Shown: in pieces, positions 34,784 to 42,750 of the stretch | Numbering within the stretch: position 1 is the stretch's first letter | Layout: every line of letters starts with the position of its first letter | Origin: CALMEC01 sp963706315 | Lineage (GTDB): Bacteria > Actinomycetota > Thermoleophilia > Miltoncostaeales > Miltoncostaeaceae | Direction: 5' to 3' | Assembly (NCBI GenBank): GCA_963706315.1 | Contig: CAVPMA010000015.1 | Coordinates: 1 to 64,000 of the forward strand | Length of the DNA stretch: 64,000 nucleotides | The notes under the pieces: generated by a model | The model's database searches: none | What the model saw: the letters and a program-made list of their open reading frames with translations, nothing else | What the model was told of the DNA's origin: nothing | Made by a program: the position numbers and the translations under genes

Positions 34784-35467
34784 GTGGCGCTCTGGCATGA
34801 GAACCAGGGGGGAAAGCACGCCTCGGCGACCGGATGGCGACGTCACGCCAAGAGCGCGACGGCGACCGTGCTGGTTGTGCTGCTCGCCGGTGGGGCATTC
34901 GGGATCACGAACGCGCTTCGCGAGAGTTCCGAGCCACCGGTCGCGGTGGTGCCCTCGTCGGCACCGACGCCGAGTCCGGCGCCGACGTCGGGCAGCAGCC
35001 GCGTCGTACGGCCCTCCGTTGTCGCGACGGCGAGGGTCCGTGCGACCACCGCCCAGAGCACCGCCGGTGGGACCACCCGACGCCTGGTGGTATTCCGCAC
35101 GGCTCCCAGCCGCGGCGCGTCGCCGGTGCCGACGAAGGTCGCGCGCAAGACCACGCCTCAGCCGCGCGCGTCGACCCCGCGGATGCCGAAGCCGACCGCG
35201 CCGGGGACACCGAATCCCAGCACCCCGGCTCCCGGTGCCCCCGCTCCCGGCGCCCAGGCGCCCGCTTCCGGGAACACAGCGCCATTGCCACCACAGGCGA
35301 CGCCGGCGTCAACGCCACCGCCGGCCAGGGTTCCCCAGCCGGTCCCGAACCCCGGTACCGACGACCACCACGTGGACGAACACGATGGACACCACGGGCA
35401 CGGCCGGACGCACCACGGCGAGGACGACCGCGACGATCATCGCGGAGCGGACTGCGACCGGCGGTAG
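34784..35467 (+). CDS. Anchored proline-rich envelope protein with His/Asp-rich tail
   Basis: A 227-residue protein. A basic N-terminus and the hydrophobic ATATVLVVLLAGGAFGITNAL form a signal anchor. The middle is low-complexity Pro/Ala/Thr (PTPSPAPTSG, PNPSTPAPGAPAPG). The last ~35 residues are packed with His and Asp (HHVDEHDGHHGHGRTHHGEDD), a metal-binding pattern that suggests zinc, nickel or copper sequestration at the surface. The GTG start at 34784 has no strong ribosome binding site. It lies just outside the outermost att-like repeat. Confidence 0.65.
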   Translation: MALWHENQGGKHASATGWRRHAKSATATVLVVLLAGGAFGITNALRESSEPPVAVVPSSAPTPSPAPTSGSSRVVRPSVVATARVRATTAQSTAGGTTRRLVVFRTAPSRGASPVPTKVARKTTPQPRASTPRMPKPTAPGTPNPSTPAPGAPAPGAQAPASGNTAPLPPQATPASTPPPARVPQPVPNPGTDDHHVDEHDGHHGHGRTHHGEDDRDDHRGADCDRR

Positions 35468-35480
35468 GCAGCCGCCCGCC

Positions 35481-35615
35481 CTACCCCAGCACCGAGGCCT
35501 CGTCCCCCAGCTCTGCCCGGAACTCTGGGAAGAGCCTGCCGTAGAAGTCGGGATCGCGGGCGACGAGTCCTCGCTCGGTCGCCTGAGCAGTCTGGACCGC
35601 GGCGGCGCACATCAT
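35481..35615 (-). CDS. 44-residue ORF or gene fragment
   Basis: The minus strand reads MMCAAAVQTAQATERGLVARD and FYGRLFPEFRAELGDEASVLG, with good codon use and no family match. It may be a small gene or the tail of a longer lost one, because the frame remains open a little upstream of the ATG. Confidence 0.3.
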   Translation of the reverse strand: MMCAAAVQTAQATERGLVARDPDFYGRLFPEFRAELGDEASVLG

Positions 35616-35868
35616 GTGAGGGTCGGCTGGATGTAATGGGGACGCAGTTGACGCGGCCGTCGAAGTTCACGGGGAACCCGCCGTTCACGAAACGTCACCT
35701 GGCGGTCGACGAAGGGTGAAGCGCAGGTCGGCGTGCACGTCCGCCTCGTCCGGGGCAATGCGCTCGACCGCGATCTGGTCATCCTCGGTTGCGTCGACCA
35801 TCTCGTGGCGCAGGGGTCGGCGGGCTCCAGTCGCTGCAGGCGTTACGAGCTCGGCTCGGCTACCGGAC
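35616..35868. other. Gene-poor stretch before the promoter-like element
   Basis: No supported gene on either strand. It leads into the GTTTACC element at 35869. Confidence 0.35.
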
Positions 35869-35897
35869 GTTTACCGGCGGCCTGCCGACAGTTAGCC
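35869..35897 (+). promoter_or_regulatory. Promoter-like element GTTTACC-N15-GTTAGCC (copy 1)
   Basis: It lies 74 bases upstream of the two-gene unit at 35971. It shares spacing, spacer bases (GGCCTGCCG) and downstream GTGG-TCTT-GCTC with copy 2. This fits -35/-10 boxes of an alternative sigma factor. Confidence 0.6.
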
Positions 35898-35970
35898 CGG
35901 TGGGTCTTTGCTCCTGGCGTCACTCCGGCCGCACACGCCGCCGCGAACCACCCGCCAGTCAGGAGAGGAC

Positions 35971-36090
35971 ATGGACATCGGACGCGAGATCCGCACCTAC
36001 ACAATCGAGCCGCTTCGGACCACACCCGTCGAGACTCCGGCCACTACTCCGGCGGTGCCTGACGAGCAGCCCGTCGAGGTGCCGGCATGA
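35971..36090 (+). CDS. 39-residue small protein
   Basis: ATG 35971 has AGGAGAGG upstream. The protein reads MDIGREIRTYTIEPLRTTP then a Pro/Glu/Thr-rich tail ending VEVPA. Its stop overlaps the next gene's start by 4 bases (ATGA), which strongly supports real translation. No family is recognised. It resembles a short leader or partner protein for the following gene. Confidence 0.6.
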   Translation: MDIGREIRTYTIEPLRTTPVETPATTPAVPDEQPVEVPA

Positions 36091-36623
36091 GCGAGCAGGC
36101 ACCCGACTACCTCGAGCCGGTCATCGCGTGGCGCGCGTGGGGCGTCGAGACGACCCCCCAGGGCAGCCGCCTCCGGAGCATGACGAGATCGGACCACTGG
36201 CCGGTCGGCCAGGCGCTCGTCGCGAGCTGTCACCACACCCCGGTTCCCCACCCGGCGCCGTGGCGCGGCTGCCGCTGCGGCATCTACGGCGCCCGGCGAT
36301 GGGAGGACGCCGCGTACTACACCTCCCTCCCCTCCCAGGCGGACCAGACCGTCGCGATCGGATTGGTCGAGCTGTGGGGCTCCGTCGTGGAAGGCGACGC
36401 CGGCTGGCGGGCCTCTCACGCCTCCCCCAGCAGGATCGTCCTCCTGCCCTCCCCGCTTGCATGCGACAACCTGGACTATCTGACCACGGCGCTCGAGCTC
36501 GCCGACTACGGCGTCCCGGTCGAGATCTTCGACGGCCCGCGCACGACGAGTAGCGACGAGCTGATCGCCTCATGGGCCACACCCGGCGGCGTGCTCCCGG
36601 CGCCGGTGCCGTTCCCTGCGTAG
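36087..36623 (+). CDS. Conserved hypothetical protein with Cys/His cluster
   Basis: A 178-residue protein. It opens EPVIAWRAWGVETT and contains CHHTPVPHPAPWRGCRCGIYGARRWEDA near residues 48-76, a Cys/His-rich cluster that could bind a metal. The C-terminal part (LPSPLACDNLDYLTTALELADYGVPVEIF) looks globular. Similar AWR...C.CGIYA proteins are found across actinobacteria without assigned function. It overlaps the 39-residue gene and both probably respond to the promoter-like element at 35869. Confidence 0.7.
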   Translation: MSEQAPDYLEPVIAWRAWGVETTPQGSRLRSMTRSDHWPVGQALVASCHHTPVPHPAPWRGCRCGIYGARRWEDAAYYTSLPSQADQTVAIGLVELWGSVVEGDAGWRASHASPSRIVLLPSPLACDNLDYLTTALELADYGVPVEIFDGPRTTSSDELIASWATPGGVLPAPVPFPA

Positions 36624-36662
36624 CGGCCGCCGGTCCCAGGCGAGCGGCCGGAGGGAGAACCT

Positions 36663-36693
36663 GGCTGACCGGGAGCGCCCCGCCCGGTCAGCC
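36663..36693 (+). terminator. Strong hairpin after the two-gene unit
   Basis: GGCTGACCGGG pairs with CCCGGTCAGCC (11 bp, 9-base loop) 40 bases after the stop at 36623. There is no T tract. It separates the unit from the next promoter-like element. Confidence 0.55.
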
Positions 36694-36827
36694 CACGGTG
36701 GGGCTCCCCCGCTCGCTCGGGCACACGGCGAGGCGGTGCCAGTGCGACCCCTCCTGAGCCACGACGGCCGTCGTCGTGCATGCGATCACGCCAGAGGAGG
36801 CGTTGCGATGCAGTCCGGCTACTGAGC

Positions 36828-36856
36828 GTTTACCACCGGCCTGCCGGCCGTTAGCC
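36828..36856 (+). promoter_or_regulatory. Promoter-like element GTTTACC-N15-GTTAGCC (copy 2)
   Basis: It lies 72 bases upstream of the OsmC-like gene. It has the same boxes and spacing as copy 1 and very similar spacer and downstream bases. Confidence 0.6.
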
Positions 36857-36927
36857 CCGTGGCTCTTAGCTCTATCGCGACCCCACTCACACCGGCCCCC
36901 GCGGCCGGCCGAAATGGAGAAACGACA

Positions 36928-37497
36928 GTGACTCAGACTATGGAAACCGTCAGGAACGGCGTCGACACGCAAACGCTCTTCGCCACCCTCGACGCGATCT
37001 CGGCTCAACCGGAGATCGCCGCGTTCCAGTTCCGCGCCACGAACACGTGGCTCGGGGGCGCGCACAACCGGAGCGTCATCAAGGACTTCCACGGCGCCGG
37101 CGGGGAGGACACGAGCCGCGAAGCGCCGTTCGTTCTCGACGCCGGCGAGCCGGGCGTGCTCCTCGGCACCGACACCGGGCCGAAGCCGGCCGAATTCGTC
37201 CTGCACGCGCTCGCAGCGTGCCTGACCACATCGCTCGTCTACGTCGCCGCCACACGCGGGGTGCGACTCACCGAGGTGACCTCGTCGCTGGAGGGCGACA
37301 TCGATCTCCAGGGGGCCCTCGGCCTCTCACCGGACCACCGAAACGGCTACGAACGGATCCGGGTCACCTTCCACGTCAAGGATGACGCGCCCCCGGAGAA
37401 GCTCCGCGAGGTCGTCGAGCGAGCCCGGCTGCGCTCTGCCGTCTACGACATCGTGACGAACGGCGTGCCCGTGGAGGTCGACGTCGTCACGGCCTGA
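36928..37497 (+). CDS. OsmC-family protein
   Basis: A 189-residue OsmC/YhfA-type protein. GPKPAEFVLHALAACLTTSLVYVAATRGV near residues 86-114 is the conserved Cys helix, and VTSSLEGDIDLQGALGL and IRVTFHVKDDAPPEKLREVVERA follow. Only one cysteine is visible, so classical two-Cys peroxidase chemistry is doubtful. GGAG lies upstream of GTG 36928. The promoter-like element at 36828 suggests stress-type control shared with its neighbours. Confidence 0.83.
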   Translation: MTQTMETVRNGVDTQTLFATLDAISAQPEIAAFQFRATNTWLGGAHNRSVIKDFHGAGGEDTSREAPFVLDAGEPGVLLGTDTGPKPAEFVLHALAACLTTSLVYVAATRGVRLTEVTSSLEGDIDLQGALGLSPDHRNGYERIRVTFHVKDDAPPEKLREVVERARLRSAVYDIVTNGVPVEVDVVTA

Positions 37498-37566
37498 CAA
37501 CGCGAGGCGGGGGCGAGCGCCCGCGCCCGCTCCCGCCCGGATCTCGTCGAACGCCAAGGAGAGACC

Positions 37567-37815
37567 ATGCACATGAACATCCTCACCGTCCGAGCCGTCG
37601 AGGCGGATCTCCAGCGCAAGCTCCGGATCGCCGCCGCGCAGCGCGCCATTCGTACCGATGGCCGCCGGGGACCGCGGCTGCTCGCGATCCGCTCCGACGC
37701 GCGATGGATGCGACTCCAGCGAGGCCGGACAGGACCTCACCCGGCCGCGGACGAGCGCGCACCGGAGTCGACTCCCATCCCTCCTAGCTCCCGCGGGATG
37801 GGGGCGGCGAGGTAG
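37567..37815 (+). CDS. Small ORF, possibly the start of a truncated gene
   Basis: AAGGAGAG precedes ATG 37567. The first ~30 residues (MHMNILTVRAVEADLQRKL, RIAAAQRAIRTDG) look natural; the rest is Arg/Pro-rich and overlaps the inverted dehydrogenase fragment on the other strand. It is probably a gene cut by the rearrangement at about 37.7 kb. Confidence 0.35.
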   Translation: MHMNILTVRAVEADLQRKLRIAAAQRAIRTDGRRGPRLLAIRSDARWMRLQRGRTGPHPAADERAPESTPIPPSSRGMGAAR

Positions 37816-37967
37816 CCGGCTTCCCGGAGCGCAGCGAGGTTCTCGTGGGGGTAGCTCCCCTCCCGATCGTGGTCCGCCGCCCGCGTCGCGAAGTCGGCAG
37901 CCATGCGTTCGGCGAGGGCGACGAGCTCGCGACCGGCTGTGGTTGTCGCGGCGATCTCGTGGTTCAT
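37780..37967 (-). pseudogene. Acyl-CoA dehydrogenase, N-terminal fragment in inverted orientation
   Basis: The minus strand from ATG 37967, with AGAGGA upstream, encodes ELVALAERMAADFATRAADHD and ENLAALREAGYLAAPIPRELGGMGV, the classic N-terminal helices of an acyl-CoA dehydrogenase. The frame leaves family similarity at about 37780 and stops at 37737. The matching C-terminal part lies immediately to the right on the opposite strand. Confidence 0.75.
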
Positions 37968-37994
37968 TGTGGGGTCCTCTCAAGTGGGATGCCG

Positions 37995-38788
37995 CTCACA
38001 ACGGCCGGCGTGGGCCTGGCACCGACGACGGCTGGACGATCAACGGCAGGAAGATCTTCTGCACGATGTCGCCCGCGGCGACGCTCCTCTACACCGCCGT
38101 CACGTTCAAGGACGAGGACGGCTCGGAGCGCTACGGCTACGCGCAGGTCCCGGCGGAGATCGCCGGGGTGATCGTGCACGACGACTGGAACGCCCTCGGA
38201 ATGCGGGCATCCGGGAGCCACTCGGTGACCTTCGACCAGGTGCACCTCCCCGGGCCGGCGCTTCGCGGCGGCTTCCCCGCGGGGAGGCTCACCATGGACT
38301 TCCTCGAGCGCAACCTCACCGGCGGCGCCTTCCATGCGTCCGCGTCGCTCGGAATCGCGGAGTCGGCGTATCGCGTCGCCGCCGAAGGTCTGGCCCGCCG
38401 CAACGGCGTGGCGAGCGGCTCGGCGCGCAATCAGATGCTTGCGGCGGAGAGTGCGATCGAGCTATCGGCCATGCGCGCCATGTTCAGTCGGGCCGGGGCG
38501 CTCATCGACGACTACTACGACGCCCCCGACGCCGTCGCCACCAGCGACGCGATGGCGGCGCTCTTCGCCGAGGTCCAATCCGCCAAGACGTTCGTCGACG
38601 AGGCCGCTGTTCGCGTCGTCGACCGCGCGCTGGCGCTGACCGGCGGCGCCGGCTACATGTCGAGCCACCCGCTCTCGCGCGCCTATCGCGACGTGCGTGC
38701 CGGGGCCTTCATGCACCCGCTGGGCGCGAACCGCGCGTACGAGTTCATCGCCAGGGTGGCGCTCGGCCTCGAACCGAGTCTGGCCTGA
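37995..38788 (+). pseudogene. Acyl-CoA dehydrogenase, C-terminal fragment
   Basis: The plus strand encodes DDGWTINGRKIFCTMSPAA, GVIVHDDWNALGMRASGSHSVTF and the C-terminal helical domain (ALFAEVQSAKTFVDEAAVRVVDRALALTGGAGYMSSHPLSRAYRDVRAG in pieces). It ends normally at 38788. It begins abruptly near 37995 with no start codon of its own. About 90 residues between this and the N-terminal fragment are missing. It resembles the flavin monooxygenase-like/DszC side of the family. Confidence 0.78.
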
Positions 38789-38977
38789 AAGAACGAGCGA
38801 GAGCGACCGGCACCAAGGCGTCGCGTCACGTCTCCCGGGCCGGTGGCCTCGAATGGAACCCACCTCGGCATCGTTGGCCGCGGCACTCGGGCTCGTCGCC
38901 GCGCTGGCGCTCCTCCTGAAGGCGGAGCGCCTCCGCCGCCCGGGCTTGCGGATTAGGTGGCAGGCCAGGTCGCCGGC

Positions 38978-39006
38978 GTTTACCGGACATCAGTCGGCCG
39001 TTTGGC
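38978..39006 (+). promoter_or_regulatory. Promoter-like element GTTTACC-N15-GTTTGGC (copy 3)
   Basis: It lies 46 bases upstream of the MFS gene. The first box is exact; the second differs at two positions from copies 1 and 2. Spacing is identical. Confidence 0.5.
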
Positions 39007-39051
39007 GCGTCCCGTTTCCATGCGGGTCGGACAACGAGCCGGAGGACGACC

Positions 39052-40587
39052 ATGCGACTCCATGACAACGAGCGAAGCGCGGCTATCCGAGGACGACGGA
39101 TGGCGCTCGCGGCGATCTCGATCGCCCAGTTTCTCGTCGTCCTCGATATCGCTGCGGTCACCGTCGCCGTTCCCTCGATCCAGGCGGATTTCGCCCTCTC
39201 CGACGATCGGCGTCACTGGGTCCTCACGGCCTACGCGGTGGTCTTCGGCGGGTCCCTGCTGCTCGGAGGCCGTCTCGGCGACCTCCGAGGGCACAGACGA
39301 ATCTTCCTCTGGGGCGTCGCCCTCTTCGGCGGGTCCTCGCTCATGTGCGCCGCCGCCTGGAGCGGCGATGCGCTGGTCGCGGCGCGAGCCATGCAAGGGC
39401 TCGGTGCGGCCCTGATCTCACCGACGGCGACAGCGGTCCTCGCGCGGACGTTCGAAGAAGGCCCGGCGCGCAATGCTGCGCTCGCCGTTTGGGGTTCCGT
39501 CGGGGCGCTGGCCGCGGCCTCGGGAGTCTTCCTCGGCGGGTTGATCGTCGAACTGCTCGACTGGCGCTGGATCTTCCTCGTCAACGTGCCCGCCGCCGCA
39601 GTCGCCCTCGCTGCCGGCCGGCGGGTCCTGCCACCCGACGAGCCGCTGCGCAGGACCGGTTTCGATCCGTTCGGCGCGATGCTCGTGACCGGCGGGCTCG
39701 CGCTACTCGTTGCGGGGCTCTCCCGGGCGGAAGCGGCCGGCTGGTCCGCGCGATCGACCTCCGCCAGCCTCCTGGCGGCGACGATCCTGATGGCCGTGTT
39801 CGCCGTCCGCGAGGCGCGTGTTGCCGACCCGCTTGTTCCGCGGGTGGCGCGCCGCTCGCGCACGGTGGTCGCCGCGAACCTCGCCGGCTTCATCCACGGC
39901 GCGATGATGCTCGCGGCGTTCCTCCTGCTAGCCACCTACATGCAGCGAGTGCTCGGTCTCACGGCGATCGAGGCGGGCGCGGGATTGCTGGCGGTGCGCG
40001 GCACCAGCGTCGCCTGGGCCGGCGCGGGGGCGCGCCTCGCCGCAGCGATCGGCGTGCGTCCGTTGATCGCGCTGGGCATGGTCGGCATGACCGCGGGGCT
40101 GGCCAGCTTCGCCGTCGCGCCGCCCGACGGGTCCTACCTACCGAATCTCCTGCCCGGTCTGTTGCTCCTGGGCTGCGCCATCCCTTGCCTCTTCCTGGCA
40201 ATCTCGGCGGCAGCGCTCGAGGGCGTGGCAAGCGAGGATGCCGGTGTCGTCGCCGGCCTGCTCAACACCTCGCAGTGGATGGGCGGTGCGCTCGGGCTCG
40301 CCGCAATCGGTGCGATCTCGGCCGGTCGTAGCGAGCGGCTGGCGGCCTCGGGCGCCGATCCCGTCACGGCCCTCGCAGGCGGCATCCAGCTCGGCTTCTG
40401 GGCCTGCGCCGCGCTTGGCGCGCTCGGCACGCTCGTCGCCCTGATGCTCGTCCTTGCGCCGCGGGTGCCGCGACGTCGCGAAGCTCGGGCGGGCGTCCGG
40501 ATGACGCTCATCCCCGCATGGCCGGATCCAGGTTCTCGAGAAGCACCTGAGCCCGCCGAAGGTCGTCCGTCTCGAAGCCCTCGGTGA
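39052..40587 (+). CDS. MFS drug/solute exporter, DHA2 (14-TMS) type
   Basis: A 511-residue major facilitator. Motif LDIAAVTVAVPSIQADF in TM1, motif A GGRLGDLRGHRRIF, motif C-like VGALAAASGVFLGGLI and about 14 membrane segments place it in the DHA2 family, which exports drugs or metabolites using the proton gradient. GGAGG precedes ATG 39052. The last ~30 residues (after LAPRVPRRRE) overlap a relic on the other strand, and the original stop may have been lost. It follows the third promoter-like element. Confidence 0.9.
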   Translation: MRLHDNERSAAIRGRRMALAAISIAQFLVVLDIAAVTVAVPSIQADFALSDDRRHWVLTAYAVVFGGSLLLGGRLGDLRGHRRIFLWGVALFGGSSLMCAAAWSGDALVAARAMQGLGAALISPTATAVLARTFEEGPARNAALAVWGSVGALAAASGVFLGGLIVELLDWRWIFLVNVPAAAVALAAGRRVLPPDEPLRRTGFDPFGAMLVTGGLALLVAGLSRAEAAGWSARSTSASLLAATILMAVFAVREARVADPLVPRVARRSRTVVAANLAGFIHGAMMLAAFLLLATYMQRVLGLTAIEAGAGLLAVRGTSVAWAGAGARLAAAIGVRPLIALGMVGMTAGLASFAVAPPDGSYLPNLLPGLLLLGCAIPCLFLAISAAALEGVASEDAGVVAGLLNTSQWMGGALGLAAIGAISAGRSERLAASGADPVTALAGGIQLGFWACAALGALGTLVALMLVLAPRVPRRREARAGVRMTLIPAWPDPGSREAPEPAEGRPSRSPR

Positions 40588-40650
40588 ACGACGCGTCCAC
40601 GGGTGCGACGAGCGTGCGTGCTTCGCCGGCACGTCCAGACTCGCTCAACG
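40508..40650 (-). pseudogene. C-terminal fragment of a TPR/adenylate-cyclase-like protein
   Basis: The minus strand ends SGRAGEARTLVAPVDASFTEGF-ETDDLRRAQVLLENL, a tail typical of large AAA/TPR regulators and cyclases of actinobacteria (LAPVYxWFTEGFDTxDLxxAxxLL). Nothing upstream matches. The fragment overlaps the MFS gene end by 80 bases. Confidence 0.5.
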
Positions 40651-40776
40651 CGTCAGGGCGCGGACCAGGATGATCGTCCCCCGCATCCAAAGCCCAGGCA
40701 TCAGGGACGCCGCCGATCACACCTGCCCGGAACTACGCAGTCCGCCGCGCCGTTCGCGAGCCTCGTCCCGAAGGGC

Positions 40777-41076
40777 CTACCGCGTCATTTCCTTCCGAGG
40801 GCCGACTGGCCCTGACGCCTGCCGGCGGCCATTCGAGGACGAGGCGCTGCCGGCCGAGGTCGGGGCCGTCGCCCAGTAAAGGGCGCGGGCGGGGCAGAGG
40901 CTGATCGCGATGTCGCCCATCTCTGGGTCGACCCGGGTCTCGTCGAGGATCGGGTAGCCCCACTCGTCGAGGTCGATCGCCTCGGGCAGGAGGCTCGCGC
41001 AGATTCCCTTCCCGGTGCAGGCGAGACGGTCGACCTTCAGTCGTGGCGCGTCGCGGTCATCGTGCCGCTGCGCCAT
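40777..41076 (-). CDS. Small ferredoxin, probably [3Fe-4S]
   Basis: A 99-residue electron carrier. The cluster motif is CTGKGIC, then ISLCPARAL about 40 residues later. Only three cluster cysteines are present, which suggests a 3Fe-4S type. GGAGG precedes ATG 41076, and the start lies inside the end of the NuoF-like gene (20-base overlap). It is the last gene of the redox operon and the likely soluble partner of the NuoF-like subunit. The Ser/Gly-rich tail is not typical. Confidence 0.82.
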   Translation of the reverse strand: MAQRHDDRDAPRLKVDRLACTGKGICASLLPEAIDLDEWGYPILDETRVDPEMGDIAISLCPARALYWATAPTSAGSASSSNGRRQASGPVGPRKEMTR

Positions 41077-42187
41077 GATGCCTCCGTTCTGTTCGGGTTC
41101 GGTGCTGGACGGCGCCACAGGTCCCCGCCGGGCACGCGCCGCGGGCGTGGCCGGCGAGGTGCTCCGGGAACGCACGGATCGCCGAGCGGATGAAGGTGCC
41201 GACCCCATCCGGGAAATGGCAGGCGCCGCGACCGGAGAGCAACGCCAGGCGCTCGCGCCGACGGACATCGCTCGTTCGGTCGGCGCGACCGTCGATGATC
41301 GCGACGAGATCCGCGACGGCCGCCGGCACGCCGAACATGCACGGGCCACACTGGCCGGCCGACTCGCCCGCCGCGTAGGTCAGCCACGAACGGATCGTCG
41401 CGAGCGGACACTGATCCGCGTCGACGACGTTCAGCACGCCGGCGCCGGTGGAGAGGCCGAACGGCCGCAGATCGTGATTCGCCCACCGCACCGAGGCCGC
41501 CTCGCCGGCGGTGAGCCATCCGCCGCTGAGACCCGAGACACCGACCGCGCCAAGCGTGCCGGCCGGGCCACCCGCCGCGTCGACGATGGTGGTGAGGGAC
41601 ATGCCGGCCGCGGCGGCCACGACACCGGGCGCACGGACTGCACCAGTGACGCTCACGAGCCGGGGTCCAGGCTCCTGTGACGTGCCGAACGAGCGGAACC
41701 AGTCGACGCCGAACGCGTCGATCTGGGCGATGCGCCACACCGTCTCGGCATTCAGCACGACGGTCGCGGAGAGCGCGGTGCCGTCGGGGAGCGCGGCGCC
41801 AAATGCGATCGGCACCCGTTTGGTGAGGGGTCGCGCCGGAGCCCCGGCCGCGGCCGACACGAGGGAGCTTTCCTCCGACGAGACGTACCGGTCAGGCACC
41901 TCGAGCACGTCGAGGCCTGCCGCGTGGAGCGCATGCGCCGTCGCCGAACCGCGATGGGCCGCGTAACGCGCGCCCCTGCGGGAGATCAGCGCGGCCCCGC
42001 GGACGAGCTCGTCGAGGTGGCGCGCCACCACGTACGCGTCCTTGGCCGCACCGATCTCGCCGTCACACGCGTTGACGATGAGTCGTGCGCCGTCGACGTG
42101 GGTGGCGTGCACCTTGATCGCGGTCTTGAACGCGGCGCCGCCGCGACCGGTGAGTCCCGCCTGCTCGAGTCGGTCGATCAGCGTCAT
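41057..42187 (-). CDS. NuoF-like SLBB-domain iron-sulfur flavoprotein
   Basis: A 376-residue relative of the complex I NuoF subunit. The N-terminus has GRGGAAFKTAIKV and VNACDGEIGAAKDAYV, the FMN-site counterparts. An SLBB domain (VSVTGAVRAPGVVAAAAG) is followed by iron-sulfur cysteines in GQCGPCMFGVPAA and GRGACHFPDG. It starts in a 4-base overlap with the haem-b membrane gene. It probably passes electrons between the ferredoxin and the membrane cytochrome or quinone pool; NAD(H) use is unproven. Confidence 0.85.
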   Translation of the reverse strand: MTLIDRLEQAGLTGRGGAAFKTAIKVHATHVDGARLIVNACDGEIGAAKDAYVVARHLDELVRGAALISRRGARYAAHRGSATAHALHAAGLDVLEVPDRYVSSEESSLVSAAAGAPARPLTKRVPIAFGAALPDGTALSATVVLNAETVWRIAQIDAFGVDWFRSFGTSQEPGPRLVSVTGAVRAPGVVAAAAGMSLTTIVDAAGGPAGTLGAVGVSGLSGGWLTAGEAASVRWANHDLRPFGLSTGAGVLNVVDADQCPLATIRSWLTYAAGESAGQCGPCMFGVPAAVADLVAIIDGRADRTSDVRRRERLALLSGRGACHFPDGVGTFIRSAIRAFPEHLAGHARGACPAGTCGAVQHRTRTERRHHGAAAR

Positions 42188-42750
42188 GACCACTCCTGTG
42201 CCGCGATCTGCTTGCGGCGATCCTCGTGGGGGTCGGTGCTGAGGCGCCGCCAGACGATCGCGCCCAACCCAATGGCGCCGCAGATCAGGGTCGCCCCGCG
42301 GAGGAGCGGCTCGTTGGCTGTGCCGAGCCCGATGCCGTGGATGATGGCGAGCGGCCACAGCGCGTAGGAGAGGAGGTGGACGCGTCGCCAGGTGCGCTCA
42401 CGCAACCGGTGGCGAAGCGCCGACGTGACGACGACGGCGAGCAGCACGTCGAACGCGAGCGTGCCGAGGCCTACCAGCAGGGGGGAGTACCCGGACGAGA
42501 ACGGCACCACTGCCGACACCCAGCCGATGTCGACGTACGTCTCGGCGATCGCGGTGCCGATGTGCGCGAGCAGGAAGACGCTCATGCCGAGCGACAGCGC
42601 CCGGTGCAGGCCCAGGACCACCGTCGACGAGTCACCGCGGGGCCGGCGCATCGCGGACGTGACGAGGCCCAGCACGAAGACGACGGTGAGCAGCACGATG
42701 CTGACGAGCCCGGTCGCGCGTGAGACGTACCAGAGGAACTCGTTGTTCAT
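42184..42750 (-). CDS. Ferric-reductase-like transmembrane haem-b protein
   Basis: A 188-residue membrane protein with about five to six segments, such as GLVSIVLLTVVFVLGLV and LLVGLGTLAFDVLLAVVV. Candidate haem-b ligands are the histidines in VLGLHRALSLG, VFLLAHIGTA and RRVHLLSYALWPLAIIHG. It matches the YedZ/ferric-reductase-like domain. It overlaps ApbE upstream and NuoF downstream by 4 bases each. It likely moves electrons across the membrane to the flavinylated or extracellular side. Confidence 0.85.
   Translation of the reverse strand: MNNEFLWYVSRATGLVSIVLLTVVFVLGLVTSAMRRPRGDSSTVVLGLHRALSLGMSVFLLAHIGTAIAETYVDIGWVSAVVPFSSGYSPLLVGLGTLAFDVLLAVVVTSALRHRLRERTWRRVHLLSYALWPLAIIHGIGLGTANEPLLRGATLICGAIGLGAIVWRRLSTDPHEDRRKQIAAQEWS

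Noticed and set aside
36800..36825. Five-codon ORF with a good ribosome binding site (MQSGY)
   Set aside because: Too short to support and it lies directly before a promoter-like element.
38854..39065. Short hydrophobic plus-strand ORF before the MFS gene
   Set aside because: It overlaps the promoter-like element and the MFS start, and has no ribosome binding site.
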